From Lepidostoma basale (taxonomy: Eukaryota; Arthropoda; Insecta; Trichoptera; Lepidostomatidae): a stretch of 64,000 bases of DNA. The DNA is taken from NCBI GenBank assembly GCA_022606425.2, contig JAHDVF020001598.1:354001-418000 (forward strand), given 5' to 3'. The position numbers and the translations under genes are program-made. The notes below the pieces were generated by a model. That model had not been told where the DNA came from. It searched no databases and was given only the letters and a program-made list of their open reading frames with translations. Within the stretch, counting starts at the first letter, position 1. Each line of letters starts with the position of its first letter. This document shows, in pieces, positions 30,302 through 40,814 of the stretch.

Positions 30302-30421
30302 AGACTTATTATAAATTCTATTCCGGCCATCCCTACGGTAGCTCGTGCCGATTGGGATTACCTACAAACAATATCACGCGATACAATCAAAGGGCTGCAT
30401 TCCTTAGCTGCAATATTTCAG
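30302..30421 (+). CDS. Possible internal exon of an unidentified host gene
   Basis: One frame is open from 30302 to 30421 and reads IPAIPTVARADWDYLQ, then TISRDTIKGLHSLAAIFQ, ending exactly at CAG followed by GTAAAC, a good splice donor in phase 0. The composition looks like real protein, in contrast to the AT-rich sequence around it, and no copy occurs elsewhere in the window. The acceptor is unclear: the only upstream AG (30302-30303) follows an (AAT)n run without a pyrimidine tract. I do not recognise the family. A longer overlapping frame (30247-30627) in a different phase is less protein-like. Confidence 0.4.
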
Positions 30422-30835
30422 GTAAACATCCCCTTTGTTTAAAACAATCTATATTATTTATCTACGTGACAGATGGTTTGCACATTGTTTCTTTGAAACA
30501 TGTATTAAAAATTGATCACGTGATTGAATCAAATTACGCTTTTATCTGTGATCAAAAAATAAGATATAATTTTACAAAATATTCTAGGTTCTACAATAGA
30601 TTACGAAATAAACAAAATAACCAATAATTCTACACCGTTGATTAAGAAAAATGGTACTGATATCGTTGCTGAAACACTTTTTCGGAGGTAAATGTTCCTA
30701 ATAAATTATATTTAATAAAATAAAATCACTCCTCTGCAATGATAACATAAATTTGAAACTCCGCCAGAGAATGATCAAATGTTATGTGTGGTTTGTTTTA
30801 TTGTATGGATGTTAAACGTCGACCTTAAAAGTCAA
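30422..30835. other. No recognisable feature
   Basis: If 30302-30421 is an exon this would be intron. No repeat match. Confidence 0.4.
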
Positions 30836-30837
30836 CT

Positions 30838-31205
30838 CAATGAACAGACTGGAATCATTTGAAATGTGGCTAATGCTCAGAATTCCCTGGACAGATATGG
30901 TTACCAATACCGAAGTCCTAAGGCGAGCTAGAGTTGACAGGGAGCTGTTATCAACTATCAAGGTTCGGAAGATTTCACATCTGGGTCATATACTCTGTGG
31001 GAAAAAGTACCACATTCTCCCACTGATATTGGAGGGGTAAATTGAGGAACGCTGAGGGCCCGATAGGAGACAGATGTCCTGCCTGCTAAACGTGAGGGAG
31101 TGGACCGGCATCCGAAGAGTGAAGGAGCTGTTCCGAACGGCGCAGGACAGGGACAGGTTCACCGAGGTGATCGCAAACGTTGGAGGGACCCGACAGGTGC
31201 TGAAT
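30838..31205 (+). pseudogene. RTE-C LINE C-terminus
   Basis: Frame 30840-31040: MNRLESFEMWLMLRIPWTDM, TNTEVLRRARVDRELLSTIK, KISHLGHILCGKKYHILPLI. Further on, in a second frame, NVREWTGIRRVKELFRTAQD. One frameshift near 31030. Confidence 0.75.
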
Positions 31206-31304
31206 TTTAACCTTCACTGCAACTAAAGTATGTGCTGGTACATTTTCGTTTTAATGAGATGGCTTTCTGTGAAAACTTTTTTAGGGTAACGTTAGTCGTG
31301 ATTG

Positions 31305-31670
31305 TACTGATAATCTTCTTCTTCTTCTTCTTTGTTGTAGACCTATGTGGTATGTTCTCCAGAGTTTTGCTCCCCCTGTGAGGTAGATTCCGAGCTGTTC
31401 TTCCATCTTTTAGGAGGTCTTCCACGAAGACGAGTCCCATGAGGCTGATTTTGTAATGCAATATAGGGGAGTTTGGTGGTGTCCATTTTTTTAACATGAC
31501 CGTACTAGTCTCTTCTTCGCTGTCTGCTCCATCTTATAATATCCTCAACCTCACGTATCTCTCTTATTCTGGTGTTCCTCACGCGATTTCTCAGTGTCTT
31601 GCCTGCTATCGTCCCCAGTGTCTTCATTTCGGGAGTCCTTAAAACTTGTTTGGTCCTTACTGTGTCTGCT
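31305..31670 (-). pseudogene. RTE-B LINE 3' end
   Basis: Minus strand with a (GAA)n tail in reverse (CTTCTTCTTCTTC at 31318), then ..GLVFVEDLLKDGRTARNLPH in an antisense frame. The sense reading gives GKTLRNRVRNTRIREVEDI-type remnants. Closest to 35808 and 32765. Confidence 0.7.
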
Positions 31671-31759
31671 TAAAAGAACCTAAGAGAGGCTAAGACCCCT
31701 AAGAGTATATACATTTTTATTCAATTCTCTTACATTTGAAAAACAACTGATGAATTTTC

Positions 31760-31910
31760 AAAAAATTCTTCTTCTCATTTTAGATTTTTGGTCTGTTCCT
31801 GTAGCCAGGCTGGGAAGTGGTGCTATCCCTCCATATCTTTGCCGGTCTTCCGGGAGACGGCAGCCAGCAGGAATCTGATGCACCACAATGTGTGGGATTC
31901 TGGATGGAAT
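31760..31910 (-). pseudogene. RTE-like C-terminal remnant
   Basis: Minus strand CGASDSCWLPSPGRPAKIW, RDSTTSQPGYRNRPKI resembles the GRPPKRWTD end of RTE-B. Tail-side AAGAAGAATTTTTTG. Low certainty. Confidence 0.4.
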
Positions 31911-32219
31911 ATGGTGAGTATTCACCATATTTCTGAATTAATTTTCGTGTCAAGTTTTTATCTCGTTTTGTAAGCGGCAAAAAGTTATGTTTTAAAATGA
32001 CAAGCAATTTGCGCGCCTGTCAAGGGCCTCCACCCGAGAGTGGATTGATTAACCTCTGCATAATCAATAGGTACCTAAAAAGGGCTTTCCTCGTACTTGC
32101 TGACTGGCACTTAGTAGAAAATATTTATTTGTTATTCATTAAAAATCATTTCTCATACATGCTTCAAACACTAGCTTACCACGATGATGACAATGTTTCG
32201 CCATGTTAATTTATTATAA
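31911..32219. other. No recognisable feature
   Basis: No credible ORF or repeat. Confidence 0.45.
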
Positions 32220-32325
32220 ACTAACTAACTAATCATCAAGCCGTCTCTCCGAAGAGATAGACAGAAATAATGGACCGCCACACTGTTCTTATCTGGCATA
32301 CTTCTCTCGCCTCAACATTAATCAA
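32220..32325 (-). pseudogene. RTE-A extreme 3' end
   Basis: CTAACTAACTAATCATCAAG, CCGTCTCTCCGAAGAGATAG, ACCGCCACACTGTTCTTATC. Directly followed by the tail of a J LINE on the same strand. Confidence 0.75.
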
Positions 32326-32690
32326 ATCAAATGAAATCAAATCAGTTTATTTTCTCAAAAGATATTTCAAACAACAAAATTAGTTTAAGGCATCAATTGA
32401 GAACAGGTAAAACATAAAAAAATATATAATACCAGGAACGCATGAGAGATGGTTCGACATTAGGAATACAATATACTCTCCAAAGTCAAGAGTATTTGTC
32501 TTCTGAACGTACTTTCACGAATATGAAAGACGTCGATCTCCGAAGCGATCTTGTTCAGCAATTTGATTGCTCTCTCCACCGGCACCACCAGAGGCAGGTT
32601 AAGATAAAACAGTCTGTGCTGATGCTGTCGAAGATAACCATCTGGAACATAAGGATGGATAGCTCCGACTATTCCTAGAAATTATAACAT
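32326..32690 (-). pseudogene. J LINE 3' end
   Basis: (GATTT)n tail in reverse at 32328-32350, 3' UTR with ACCAGGAACGCATGAGAGAT, then coding remnants of ..RAI.LLN..SEIDVFHI.ES (antisense CTGAACGTACTTTCACGAAT). Shorter than 20577-21050. Confidence 0.75.
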
Positions 32691-32750
32691 TTAATAATGC
32701 CTTAGCAAAGGCCAAAATTGTCATGTATAAAATATAATCAAAACTTCCCG
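32691..32750 (+). repeat. HH4-related fragment
   Basis: TTAATAATGCCTTAGCAAAG, GCCAAAATTGTCATG. Stem II GCCTT/AAGGC is kept; GAAA is lost. Followed by the HH4 downstream CTTCCCGAAAACAAACAT. Confidence 0.45.
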
Positions 32751-32764
32751 AAAACAAACATTTT

Positions 32765-33515
32765 TATTCTTATTCTTCTTCCTTGCTGTAGACCTATGTG
32801 GTTTGTTCTCCAGAGTGTTGCTCCTCTTGGGAGGTAGACTCCCAGCTGTCCTTCCAACTTTTAGAAGGTCTTCCACAAGGATGAGTCCCATGAGGTTGAT
32901 TATGTAGTGCAATATAGGGAGTCAGGTAGTGTCTATACTTTTAACATGACCGTACCAGTCCCTTTTTCGCTATCTGCTCCATCTTATAATATCCTCAATC
33001 TCACATATCTCTCTTATTCCGGTGTTCTTCATGCAATCTCTCAGTGTCTTACCTGCTATCGTCCTCAGTGTCTTCATCTCGGAAGTCCTCAAAACATTAT
33101 TGGTCCTTACTGTGTCTGCCCTTGCTTCGACGCCATATGTTATTATTGGTCTTACGCATACTTTATAGATTCTCATCTTACTCTTAATGGCCGTGTCTTT
33201 GTTTTTCCATATTGTAAATTTTAGAGCACCAGATATTGCAGCTGCCTTGTTTACTTGGGCTTGTATTTCTTCCCGCAGATCCGCTCCTCCCACCAGGTCT
33301 ATGCCTAGATACTTGAAGGTCCTGACCTGTTATATGGGTTGATTTTCTATAACCAGGTTACATGTTTTGGGTGTTTTGGAAAATATCATACATTTTGTCT
33401 TTTCGATAAAGATCATCATGTTGTTTTGTTTACAGGCGTAATGTAGTCTGTCTAGCATTAGTTGGAAGTTATTATCGTTCTCAGCTATGATTATAGCATC
33501 GTCTGCTTCACGTTT
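32765..33515 (-). pseudogene. RTE-B, longest copy, RT motif C to C-terminus
   Basis: Minus-strand reading begins with the EADDAIIIAEN motif (RT motif C, catalytic DD kept), then KTKCMIFSKTPKTCNLVIEN, QVRTFKYLGIDLVGGADLRE. Frame 32970-33293 follows: VNKAAAISGALKFTIWKNKD, RPIITYGVEARADTVRT, GKTLRDCMKNTGIREICEIE. Stops and a frameshift near 33345. Ends in a weak GAA tail (TTATTCTTCTTCC at 32771). Confidence 0.85.
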
Positions 33516-33761
33516 TTATTCATATTAAAAATTAAATATGTAGTTTCACATGATCGTTTAAGAAACAATAAATAGTTTATTCAATTTCTATATATTGTAT
33601 TAATCAAACCCATTTTTCATTCATATAAATATATTTAACTCGATATGCTTATGATGGTAGACATCTAAATATGTAGAAATTAATACATTTATATAAGCAG
33701 AATTGTTCGTATAGAATCATATAAATAATGTTACTTTTGACGTTGGTTTCTGTCCAAACTA

Positions 33762-33890
33762 ACTTTCTAACCATCACGCCTCCTCTTCGAAGGGATGGAG
33801 AGAAATAATGGATTGCTACACTGTTCTTCCCTGACATATTTCTCTCGATTTAACAACATTCACACATTGCGTATGCATGCACGTCGCACC
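33762..33890 (-). pseudogene. RTE-A extreme 3' end
   Basis: CTTTCTAACCATCACGCC, GAAGGGATGGAGAGAAATAA, TTCTTCCCTGACATATTTCT. The tail is mutated. Confidence 0.7.
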
Positions 33891-34045
33891 GCAGTGTCGG
33901 CCTTGAGGCCTGTTTCTTAAGAGGAATTGCCCTCCTGCGAAGTCGACTCTCAGCTGTCGATCCCTCTCTTCGGTGGTCTGCCCGGGTCTACCTTGGGTAA
34001 CACAATGAGGGGAGTCCGGATGGATCCATTCTCCTCGACCTCGCA
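33891..34045 (-). repeat. Unclassified coding-like repeat remnant
   Basis: The minus-strand frame includes GRGEWIHPDSPHCVTQGRPG, TTEERDRQLRVDFAGGQF. GC-richer than its surroundings and LINE-like, but unmatched in the window. Confidence 0.3.
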
Positions 34046-34311
34046 TATATATTTTTATTTTCACTAAACTTGTTATTTATATTATAGAACGCAAAGTAAT
34101 ATGTCCCATTTACAATGCGGCGTGGAAAAAGCGAGCAAGAATTGCGATTAATAATGAAAATTGCGGTTTGTAAATACATCGGGAGCCATTTGTAATTTGC
34201 CACTGAGCAGGATCCAGAACTGGTATTAAAAGATACTGGAAAAGTGGAAGCGGACATTCACATTTATGTGCACGCCATGTTATTTAGATTTTATTGAATT
34301 TACACTAGCGG

Positions 34312-34497
34312 ACTACTTGTCGGCCATGTGAGAAGTCGGAAGAAACGACGTGCGTGTATGAATCGCTGTAGGAATGTGGAGGAATCTAGAGAGGTGTGTC
34401 AGGATCGAGAATTGTGGCAGTCCATTCTCTCTGCTTATCCCTCGAGTAAACGGCTTGATGGTTTGTTGTTGTTGTTGTTGTTGTACAATACCGGATT
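34312..34497 (+). pseudogene. RTE-A copy with (TTG)n tail
   Basis: Frame 34328-34573 starts MRSRKKRRACMNRCRNVEES and REVCQDRELWQSILSAYPSS. The 3' end GGCTTGATGGTTTGTTGTTG has a TTG rather than TTAG tail. SINE-1 follows immediately. Confidence 0.8.
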
Positions 34498-34737
34498 TTT
34501 GACGACCTTCGTGGCCGAGTGGCAAGTGCCACACAAAAGGTCCCGGGTTGGATTCCCGGCGATGGCAGTGTGATTGTCACACTGTCTTTGTTCTGGTATA
34601 GAATTCACTTGACATTAAAATGGCGATACATTATAGTCACATGTCATGAAAATCAATATGATAACTATACCCTTCACATCGATTTGGTTCGCTCTGTAAT
34701 GATGTAAAGAACGATTCCTCAAAATAATTAAATTAAA
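34498..34737 (+). repeat. SINE-1, full length
   Basis: ACGACCTTCGTGGCCGAGTG (head and box A), GGTCCCGGGTTGGATTCCC (box B), GCAGTGTGATTGTCACACTG, AAATCAATATGATAACTATA, ACATCGATTTGGTTCGCTCT, TCCTCAAAATAATTAAATTA tail. Inserted at the end of an RTE-A tail. Confidence 0.88.
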
Positions 34738-35119
34738 TAATCCAAAATTTTACTATAACTAGCTAACTCACTTAATACGAAAGTAAAACAAAGCTTATTA
34801 GTTTTTTTATATGTTTCCGCGGCATACTGCATCATAAAATTGACATGAAGATCACCTTACGATATTAATATTTCAAAATTCGAACCGACGAGAAAATGAA
34901 TTTAATGAAATTAAACAAAAACTACATAACCTTAACGAAAGAATTTAAACACATTTTTAAAAATATTTTTGATGAATGTTTTTTTAATGTTAATGCTGTA
35001 GTTTAAATACATAATTACGACCTTTCTTGATCGGAAGAAATAAGTTTATTAAATGTTTTCATTATTTAATTAAAATAATATTTATTGTTGCATTCAATAT
35101 CCCACATGACAGAACTGTA
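34738..35119. other. No recognisable feature
   Basis: AT-rich spacer. Confidence 0.5.
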
Positions 35120-35345
35120 CCCGCTACGTGATGCGTTCGCGCCTTTAGAAAAGCTAATTTAACTGCAGGCGCAAAGACAACAAGATTATAAGGAAAAGCG
35201 ACCGGCCGCGCAGGTGCGCGCGCACACCGCCGCATACCACTGCAATCGTCGAATACGGACGCGGATCAACGCCACGCACACCGCGCCGGCAGGCCTGCCA
35301 TTGGGCGGCGGCCATCGTGGACGCTCCCGCCAAATTGTTTCATTT
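35120..35345. promoter_or_regulatory. CpG-rich island-like block
   Basis: A sharp GC/CpG peak (CGACCGGCCGCGCAGGTGCG, CGCACACCGCCGCATACC, CATTGGGCGGCGGCCATCG) in AT-rich DNA. It contains CCATTGG and a GGCGGCCAT element. Single copy here. It could be a promoter or a conserved non-coding element; no start codon or gene follows that I can recognise. Confidence 0.3.
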
Positions 35346-35807
35346 GCCAAATTAATGATCGAATCTTAAAAATTGACAACACTTGTAAATGCTTTGATTT
35401 ACATGCATTTTTTCATCGCCGATAATGATAGAAGGCAGAGAGGGCGCCGAAATGAAATATTTTTTATATATTTATTTAATGACAATTCATATTGAAATCT
35501 TGGGACATACACAAACAAAATAATTCCTTCCTTCAATTGTTAATGTATCTCATTCGACTTCTAAGAGATTTACTGTGAAATGCTGTTTTTAAACTGTTTA
35601 AATAGATGCATATAAATAGATATTTTGAAAATCTGGTTATACCTAATAAATTATATGTATAGTGAAATGAATTATTTTTTATTATTTTTTATTGACAACA
35701 ATATTTATTTTATGTTTTAATCATAAGATATGATTAAGTATATCAAATATTAAGGAATTTATCTATGTTTATGGATTTAGTCAATTAACAAATTAAAACT
35801 TTTTAAG
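35346..35807. other. No recognisable feature
   Basis: AT-rich. No ORF or repeat match. Confidence 0.5.
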
Positions 35808-36116
35808 GTAAAAAATAAGACACTGAGGACTTTAGCAGACAAGACACTGAGAGATTGCGTGAGGAACACCAGAATAAGAGAGATATGTGAGGTTGAGGAT
35901 TTTATAAGATGGAGCAGACAGCGAAAAAGGGACTGGTACGATCATGTTCAAAGAATAGACACCACCAGTCTCCCCTATATTGCATTGCATAATCAGCCTC
36001 ATGGGACTCGTCCTCGTGGAAGACCTCCTAAGATGGAAGGACAGCTGGGAGTCTACCTCACAGGAGGAGCAACTCTCTGGAGAGGTCTACAACAAGGAAG
36101 AAGAAGAAGAAGGTAA
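35808..36116 (+). pseudogene. RTE-B 3' end with GAA tail
   Basis: Frame 35859-36116: MRNTRIREICEVEDFIRWSR, QRKRDWYDHVQRIDTTSLPY, TRPRGRPPKMEGQLGVYLTG. Tail AAGAAGAAGAAGAAG. Open over 85 residues. Confidence 0.82.
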
Positions 36117-36299
36117 ACATTTTTGACAGGAGATAGTTAAGCTACTGTGAGAAATTCCAATGATTCTAAATAAACATTTATAGTAATGGAGGATATCTTA
36201 ATTTATTTAATTTAAATAAATTCACAACAGCGTGATGACGATCTATTGTAAATATTTTGTTTTTATATTTATTCAATTATTGAAAGTTAACTATTAACA

Positions 36300-37250
36300 A
36301 GGCTATATTATTGTCTTCGCAAACAAAAGCTAAAATGACAGTGCACAATGGTGTTCTTGTACGGACCCTCATGCATTGAAGCGAAACATGGAACTGGAAA
36401 ACGTACGATGAAAGTACAATAAATGTAGTAGAAATGAGATCACTTAGACGAATGTGTAGAAAAACTGTGTATGTTAGAGTTCCGAATGAAAATATAAGAA
36501 GTGAATGCGGTGCGAATGAAAGTATTACTAACGAAATAATAAAAGGGACAAAGATGGTTTGGACACATGGAAAGAATTAATGAAGCAAGAATCGTAAAAA
36601 AAGCATATGTTATCGTTGTAAAATGAACTAGAAATAGAAGAAGACTGAGGAAAACGTAGCGCAATCAAATACATAAAATCGGTACTTAATTGGCAAAAGG
36701 TCCCAGATGCGTTTTTTGTGAAATTAAGTTTAATATACCTAGGTACCATCAGCATTATTTTTGCACACTTTATGTTTTGACAAAACGTTAGAGCTGTACT
36801 ATTTTTATAATTTTTTTTTATGTACAATTGTATTCAAACCCTATTTTTTTATATATATACATATATTTTTTGAATTTTTTTATATATATACATATATTGA
36901 TATATCGTGTAAATAATGTTATGGTTCGTAAATTGACATTTGAAATAAACAATTTGGTACGAAAATATTTTTTTTATAAATAATCAAAATAATGTAAAAA
37001 TCTTATTTTTGCTCTCCTGTAAAATTCATAAAAAATCAGTTGGGACCTTTTGCCAAATAGGTACCGAAATATTGAATTTCGGCCACACGAGGAGTCGGAA
37101 AAATCGACCTGCGTGCATGACACGATGTATGAATGTTGAGGAAGTGAGAGAAGTATGTCAAGAAAGAAAAGTGTGGCATTTCATTTTTTCTGCCTACCCT
37201 ATCCCTGAGACAGCGCGCTGCAGCGTGATGATCAGTTTGTTAGATAGTTT
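36300..37250 (+). pseudogene. RTE-A copy interrupted by a MITE
   Basis: 36300-36679 matches RTE-A from the NGVLVRTLMH region to RGRPRKT (GAAAATATAAGAAGTGAATG, GGTTTGGACACATGGAAAG). 37067-37250 resumes with FGHTRSRKNRPACMTRCMN and the 3' end. Premature stops in both parts. Confidence 0.8.
36680..37066. mobile_element. 387-bp MITE with CGGTAC termini
   Basis: Terminal inverted repeats CGGTACTTAATTGGCAAAAG and GTCCCA at left; at right TGGGACCTTTTGCCAAATAG and GTACCG. The interior is AT-rich with no ORF. Flanked by AAAT on both sides, a possible duplication. RTE-A continues seamlessly after it. Confidence 0.8.
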
Positions 37251-38414
37251 GGTTTATGGTAAAAAAAATTCCTTATGTTTTTATACATACTCGTATAGAC
37301 GGAATCGTTTGATTCTGTAATAGTTATTTTTCTGAAATGTCGTTTGCGTTAATATTTCGTCCCGAGAAGGGTTAAAGACGATTGAAAATGTAAGATTTGT
37401 TGTGTTTAATCTGATTTGGTCACGTATGTGCGGTCATTAAGGCGCGCGTATGTGCTCGGTCGCAGTGGCGATGGAGCATGACGCACCCGCGATAAATAAC
37501 TATAATAATTGCGCTCCCTACACGTCGGACGGGCTTCGGGATTACACTTCTCGGGGAAAGCGAAGAAAACAGAACTCTCAAAATATAAAAATTCATTAGA
37601 TATTCATTGTTTTAGCCGAAACACTTAATAAATATGAATGATAACGTCTGTTTTCTAGAAGTTTTTTAAAAATATAATTTATATAAAATAAGGGCGCTGT
37701 ATTAAAATTAATACATTTAACAATACTTACGCCACTGATCGGAGAAAATCATATCTTCAAGATAATGTCTACATTTGTAGAATTAGTAGGACTGAAGTGT
37801 CTTGAAAACACAATGCTCCCTCAATCATTACCGAAATGATTTTTATATGGTATGAAATATCATGTAACGTGAGATATGTACAATGTACATATCTCACTGC
37901 GAGAATTTGACGATTAGATGGTAGTTTACATCTGTTATTTGGTGATTTACTTCACCAACCATGAAAATACTTTTTTAATTGCTTCTTAGTTCCATTGACA
38001 TCTTTGAAATATAAACCAATCCGTGGTTACTACCCGACAAGCCTAGACTAAATGATAATAACAACGACAACGCGCCGCTACTGTGACGCAATTTGTATGG
38101 GACATCTTTATGCGAAAGTCGGCACGGGTTACACTGTTCCGATTAAGGAAAAAAATTGTTTTCGGATGTTTTAGGCCCAAATGAATAAAACAATAGCCTA
38201 TGCATTGTAAAATTAAAACATTGAAAAATAAGGGACACCCTAATGTACATATGTAAAAACTGACTCGCTTACACGATAGGATCCACATGGATAGTTTTTT
38301 ATTAGTACTCACCTATATGCTCTTCGATTATTAGATTAATTTAATCATGCTATATTTTCCTCAGTCATACGCCCTTATTTTATACATTTTTCGCCTTTCT
38401 AAGACATTTGGCAT
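37251..38414. other. Unassigned sequence
   Basis: 37430-37560 is CpG-richer. 37605-37670 has HH4-arm-like ACGTCTGTTTTCTAGAAGTT. 37868-37905 contains the perfect inverted repeat GAGATATGTAC/GTACATATCTC. No credible gene. Confidence 0.45.
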
Positions 38415-38515
38415 CGGCTGACTAGGCCAGTCTGCCGACTACACAGGCGAAACCGGTTGCTGTTTAAATAAAGATTAAAGTGGAAGTAGTTATTAGAAAA
38501 CATCGTTAACTGTTA
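38415..38515 (+). repeat. HH3 copy, decayed core
   Basis: CAGTCTGCCGACTACACAGG, CGAAACCGGTTGCTGTTTAA, AGTGGAAGTAGTTATTAG. The GAAA-ACCGGT box is kept; stem II is destroyed. Confidence 0.5.
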
Positions 38516-38533
38516 TTTAATATATATGTATAT

Positions 38534-38695
38534 TATTGTAACACCTGATGATGTCAACTTAGGTTGACGAAACAGTTGTCGCGTAAAATAAAAATACAAT
38601 GTGATACATAAAACAATGATTTTTAATTTAACAGTTTATAATGTTAAAGTATCACAGTGTTTCGGCCTAAACAATGGACTATATAACTGTTGAAT
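38534..38695 (+). ncRNA. Hammerhead-like HH1 unit (core 38545-38580)
   Basis: CTGATGA, stem II GTCAAC-TTAG-GTTGAC, GAAA, ACAGTTGT, C. Relative to 16606 one stem II pair changed C-G to T-A on both sides. TTGTA upstream can pair with TACAA downstream. The unit continues to AGTATCACAGTGTTTCGGCC and AACAATGGACTATATAA, which accompany other HH1 copies. Confidence 0.6.
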
Positions 38696-38734
38696 TAACA
38701 ACACTGTACGCTTTTTGGCGAAACAGCGAAATAA

Positions 38735-39215
38735 AAAAAGTTCTATTCTTTTGGGAATGCTTGGAGCCAACTCTCTGCAGCTTCGAAGAGATGGGCATCA
38801 CATAACCCATTACTTTAAACTTCTCAGGGGATATTTCGAGAACTCGGCCGTGCTAGAGGGTGTTCGGCTTTTGTCCCTGATAGATAACTCCGACAGCGAC
38901 AGCATAGATTGTTTTACCTACCGGCCGCCAGAAACAATCTGCCTCTGGTGACACCGGTGGGAAGAGCAATTAATCTGCTGATCGCAGTCTCCTCGGAGAT
39001 CGACGTCTTTCATATTAGTGACAGTACGTTCAGAAGGCAAATACTCTTAATTCTGGAGAGTATCCTGTCTTCCTCAGGTCGAACCATCTCTCATGCGTTT
39101 CTGGTAGTATACTATACACAATACATTATTTTACCTGTTCTCAATACATGCATTAAAATTATATTTTGTAATGTCTATTGATGTAATAAACTGATTTGAT
39201 TTGATTTGATTATAA
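38735..39215 (+). pseudogene. J LINE 3' end
   Basis: Frame 38715-38951 and then 38909-39181 encode LLGMLGANSLQLRRDGHHIT, then LPAARNNLPLVTPVGRAINL, VSSEIDVFHISDSTFRRQIL. One frameshift near 38940. Tail TGATTTGATTTGATTTGAT. Very similar to 50229-50915. Confidence 0.83.
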
Positions 39216-39490
39216 TAGTTTTGTAAATTTAACTGTTTATAATATTAAAGTATCATAGTCAAGTATCATACCTTAATGAAAGTGATTTGAAAAAAAAATG
39301 GTTGGAGCAACCCTTCGGGGCGAATGAAACTAGTTACTCTACTTTTTCTTTTGTTGTCTTTTTCTTTTTTTTACATTTTAAAACTATATTTCATCTTTAA
39401 TTATTCATTATTACTAATACTACTAGTATTCTCTTTTTCTTACCAATACTATCTTTACTTATCAAAGTGTTACTTTATTCTTCTTATATA

Positions 39491-40775
39491 TTAGGTCCTT
39501 ACATATGAAATTGGCGTTTTGTATGGGAGGAACATAAAGTTGATTTTTTTTTAATATAATATATTTATTTAATCAAAGTATGTACCATTGCTATCTATGC
39601 ACTTTTGCCATCTCATAGGTAGTTCATCGATCCCTTTACTAAAAAAACCATTCGGACGGGAATCAATAAAATCTTTGAAGTCGGTTTGGACTGCCCCATC
39701 GGAGTTGAATTTTTTCCCTTACAAGAAGTTATCCAAATTTCGAAAAAAATAGTAATCTGTTGGGGCAAGGTCCGGAGAGTACGGTGGATGTCTTAGACAT
39801 TCCAATTGAAGCTCTTCTAATTTGGTAGCCGTCTGTTGTGCAGTGTGTGGTCTAGCGTTATCATGAAGCAGCAGTGGCCTAGAGCGATTAACCAGCCTCG
39901 GTTGTTTAGCAGCTAGCTTTTCCATCATGGTTTGCAGTTGCTGACAATAGACATCTGCCGTAATCGTCTGGCCAGATTTAAGAAAGCTGTAGTGAACGAC
40001 ACCAGCACTAGTCCACCAAACGCTCACAAGTAACTTTTTTGGAGTCAATTTTCGCTTGGGGCATGGTTTGGCTGGTTCGGCAGGGTTCAGCCATTGCGAT
40101 GAGCGCTTCCGATTATCATACAGGATCCACTTTTCATCACAGGTAATGATTAAATTCCAAATCCCTTCATTATTGTGCCGGTTGAGTAATGCAATGCAGC
40201 AGTCAACGAGCGTTTGTTGATTTGCTTCACTCAATTCGTGAGGTACCCACCTTTCAAGCTTTTCACCTTCCCAATTTGCTTCAAGTGGATTAAAACAGTT
40301 TTATCACTAACACCGCAGCCTGCAGCTAACTCGGACGTGGTTTGCGATGGATCCGCTTCCACAATAGCCTTCAATTCTTCATTATCAACTTTGGTCTCCA
40401 GCCGTCCACGGGGCTTGTTCTGCAGGTCGAAATTTCCAGAACGAAAACGTTGGAACCAAAATCGCACTGTGTTTTCTTTTGCGACACCGTCGCCATACAC
40501 ATCATTAATCCTTCGAGCCGTTTCTGCAGCACTGGTGCCACGGTGGAACTCGTACTCGTAAATAACGCGATATTTCAAGTTTTCCATTTTGTAAACTGAG
40601 TGACGCAAAGAAAAAAACAATTGAGGAAAAAACAAATGAATTATAATTTTCGAAACACAAATACTTGAGTAAATAGCTGTATAAATTTGAATTTGGAATT
40701 CCTAACCAAAGAGAAGATATTTGAGATCAAAGTTGCCAGTACGGCAAAACGCCAATTTCATATGTAAGGACCTAA
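39491..40775 (-). mobile_element. mariner transposon, near complete
   Basis: Bounded by perfect 31-bp terminal inverted repeats (39491-39521 and 40745-40775; the left one starts TTAGGTCCTTACATATGAAA) and by TA on each side (39489-39490 and 40776-40777), the standard mariner duplication. Length 1285 bp, normal for mariner. Contains one transposase gene on the minus strand with two lesions. Confidence 0.95.
39569..40587 (-). pseudogene. mariner transposase, DD34D, one frameshift and one nonsense codon
   Basis: Catalyses cut-and-paste transposition at TA. The start is ATG at 40585-40587 (MENLKYR), giving about 339 codons, normal for the family. The N-terminal HTH domain includes GTSAAETARRINDVYGDG and FWFQRFRSGNFDLQNKPRGR. 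A 1-nt loss near 40261-40264 shifts the frame just before the WVPHEL linker motif, which is intact in the next frame. Catalytic residues: D in TCDEKW, D in LLHDNARPHTA and D in SPDLAPTDYYFF, with 34 residues between the last two. A TAA at 39719-39721 (CAA in a normal copy would fit) ends the protein after RNLDNFL; beyond it the frame stays open to a TAA at 39569-39571. Recently inactivated. Confidence 0.92.
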
Positions 40776-40814
40776 TATTTAACCTTATGTCAGTTGTTAT
40801 ATAATATTTGTGGT

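Noticed and set aside
40214..40599. Plus-strand ORFs across the mariner
   Set aside because: Antisense to the transposase, which explains the sequence fully.
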